From Solirubrobacteraceae bacterium (lineage in GTDB: Bacteria > Actinomycetota > Thermoleophilia > Solirubrobacterales > Solirubrobacteraceae): 14,966 nucleotides of DNA. The stretch is from positions 1,988 through 16,953 of the forward strand of contig JAEMSV010000081.1 in NCBI GenBank assembly GCA_016462625.1. The letters are read 5' to 3'. The position numbers and the translations under genes were made by a program. This document shows, piece after piece, positions 14,249 to 14,966 of the stretch; the stretch's first letter is position 1, and the number at the start of each line of letters is the position of its first letter. The notes beneath the pieces were generated by a model that saw nothing but the letters and a program-made list of their open reading frames with translations, was not told the DNA's origin and made no database searches.

Positions 14249-14280
14249 CCTGCCGCGCAACGTGCGGCAGGTGTGTGCCG
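14234..14280. repeat. Compound palindrome between rhodanese and nuclease genes
   Basis: Two nested perfect 8-bp stems: outer CGGCACAC (14234-14241) with GTGTGCCG (14273-14280), inner CCTGCCGC (14249-14256) with GCGGCAGG (14264-14271), loop GCAACGT. It fills nearly all of the gap between the rhodanese stop and the nuclease start. There is no U-tract in either direction, so it looks more like a REP-type element or attenuator than a terminator. Confidence 0.75.
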
Positions 14281-14288
14281 GCGTGTGC

Positions 14289-14618
14289 CTAGTGCTCGGC
14301 GACTTCGCCGTCGAACGGCAGACCGGCCGCGGTCCACGCGATCGCGCCGCCGGCGAGTGACTTCGCGTTCAGGCCCGAGGCGGCGAACGCCTGCGCGGCC
14401 ATCAGCGAGCGACCGCCCACGCGGCAGGTGAACACGATCTGCTTGTCGGCGGGCAGCTCGGAGGCGCGCGCGCTCAGCTCGGTCAGGTCGATGTGGGTCG
14501 CCCCGGCGATCCGGCCGGCTTCCCATTCGGCGGGGCTCCGGACGTCGACGAGGATCGCGTCGCCGGCAGCGACGGCGTCGCGGGCCTGCTCGGGCGTGAT
14601 CTCCAGGTCAGCGGACAT
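14289..14618 (-). CDS. Single-domain rhodanese-like sulfurtransferase
   Basis: A 109-aa protein from ATG 14618 (MSADLEITPEQARDAV) to TAG 14289. It is one rhodanese domain of GlpE size: ILVDVRSPAEWEAGRIAGA near the N-terminus, then the active-site loop CRVGGRS with catalytic Cys65, and a final LAGGAIAWTAAGLP. The family moves sulfane sulfur from thiosulfate or persulfides to acceptors such as cyanide, thioredoxin or biosynthetic enzymes. No signal peptide, so cytoplasmic. It follows the deaminase-like gene by 14 bp, which would suit an operon, but there is no Shine-Dalgarno. Instead TAGCCT lies 7 nt before the start, so a separate leaderless promoter is possible. Confidence 0.93.
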   Translation of the reverse strand: MSADLEITPEQARDAVAAGDAILVDVRSPAEWEAGRIAGATHIDLTELSARASELPADKQIVFTCRVGGRSLMAAQAFAASGLNAKSLAGGAIAWTAAGLPFDGEVAEH

Positions 14619-14625
14619 GCGATGC

Positions 14626-14631
14626 AGGCTA
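14626..14631 (-). promoter_or_regulatory. Candidate -10 of the rhodanese gene, leaderless type
   Basis: The minus strand reads TAGCCT, then 7 nt, then ATG 14618, directly after the TAG stop of the preceding gene. It has the same geometry as the elements before tetR and the two hydrolases. Confidence 0.4.
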
Positions 14632-14632
14632 G

Positions 14633-14966
14633 CTAGCCGAAATTGCGGCGCTCGCCCCGGTAGGTCGGGACGGCACCCTCGAGCGCATCGCCACGCAGCA
14701 GGTGGACCTCGTCGAAGCGCTCGCAGAGCTCCCCGGCCTTGGCGTGGCGCAGCCAGACGCGGTCGCCCACCGCGAGGTCGCGGGCCGCGCGCCCCTGCAC
14801 CGGCGTCTGGACCTCGCCGGCCCCCTCCGTGCCGAGCAGCGACAAGCCATCCGGCAGGTAGGGGGTGGGGAGGCGGTCACGGCCGATCGCGCCGGAGGCG
14901 ATGTACCCGCCCGAGTACAGCGTCGCGATCTTCGGCGTCGGCCGGCGCACCACGGGCAGGGCGAAG
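14633..14966 (-). CDS. D-serine dehydratase-like / D-threonine aldolase-family PLP enzyme, C-terminal part (5' end outside window)
   Basis: The frame is open to the right edge, where it reads FALPVVRRPTPKIATLYSGG on the minus strand, so the protein continues outside; GTG at 14953 is internal. The visible 110 residues match the C-terminal domain of fold-type III PLP enzymes annotated as amino acid deaminase/aldolase (alanine racemase N-terminal barrel plus D-serine dehydratase-like domain). The matching parts are GYIASG, LPDGLSLLGTEGAGEVQTPV, LAVGDRVWLRHAKAGELCERFDEVHLLRG and the closing VPTYRGERRNFG. The His and Cys in RHAKAGELC correspond to the metal-binding positions of this domain. The expected activity is cleavage or dehydration of a D-beta-hydroxy amino acid with PLP and a divalent metal; the substrate cannot be set from this part. 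It is followed closely by the rhodanese gene. Confidence 0.88.
   Translation of the reverse strand, partial: FALPVVRRPTPKIATLYSGGYIASGAIGRDRLPTPYLPDGLSLLGTEGAGEVQTPVQGRAARDLAVGDRVWLRHAKAGELCERFDEVHLLRGDALEGAVPTYRGERRNFG

Noticed and set aside
14240..14260. TTG start at 14260 for the nuclease gene
   Set aside because: It lies in the loop of the compound palindrome with no ribosome site, and adds 7 residues of repeat-derived sequence. GTG 14239 is preferred, though not proven.
1..14966. tRNA, rRNA or CRISPR features
   Set aside because: No cloverleaf with TTCGA-type T-loop context, no ribosomal RNA sequence and no regularly spaced repeats were found by reading.

Overview
The window is about 15 kb of very GC-rich, densely packed bacterial DNA. 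Coding style (frequent GTG starts, leaderless-looking promoters, GC-rich third positions) and gene content point to a high-GC actinobacterium, plausibly of the Thermoleophilia/Solirubrobacterales group. The features suggesting that group are the actinobacterial form of polyprenyl sugar transferase, a winged-helix plus DUF559 nuclease and an amino-acid deaminase/aldolase. The lineage is inferred from protein style, not from a marker gene. No rRNA, tRNA, CRISPR array or insertion sequence was seen.

Layout. (1) 1-2134, signalling: the 3' part of a GGDEF-EAL cyclic-di-GMP protein; a small, easily missed minus-strand receiver-like protein (1010-1378) whose 3' end lies antisense within the EAL gene; and, divergent from it, an OmpR/PhoB-type response regulator. 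(2) 2119-3607: a short-chain dehydrogenase and a TetR regulator, divergently transcribed across an 80-bp spacer carrying two copies of a palindromic operator. (3) 3604-9118, surface polysaccharide initiation: a minus-strand operon of a polyprenyl-phosphate sugar transferase overlapping a GAF-PAS histidine kinase, then about 0.67 kb with a possible small membrane protein and several hairpins, then a second, divergent sugar transferase. (4) 9159-12286: two tandem secreted alpha/beta hydrolases of the CocE/X-Pro-dipeptidyl-peptidase type, closed by a strong terminator. (5) 12455-13268: a cold-shock protein and a small secreted protein of unknown function. (6) 13265-14966, minus strand: a DUF559 nuclease bounded by an in-frame direct repeat, a single-domain rhodanese, and the 3' end of a D-serine dehydratase-like/D-threonine aldolase-family enzyme.

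How the parts may fit. Cyclic-di-GMP turnover, a two-component regulator and a histidine kinase co-transcribed with a sugar transferase would together make a plausible control circuit for exopolysaccharide or capsule synthesis; this is inference from neighbourhood. The SDR/TetR pair looks like a self-contained regulated switch. Two architectural traits recur. All four convergent gene pairs overlap at their 3' ends. Several genes have a TANNNT hexamer only 6-7 nt before the start codon, suggesting leaderless mRNAs.
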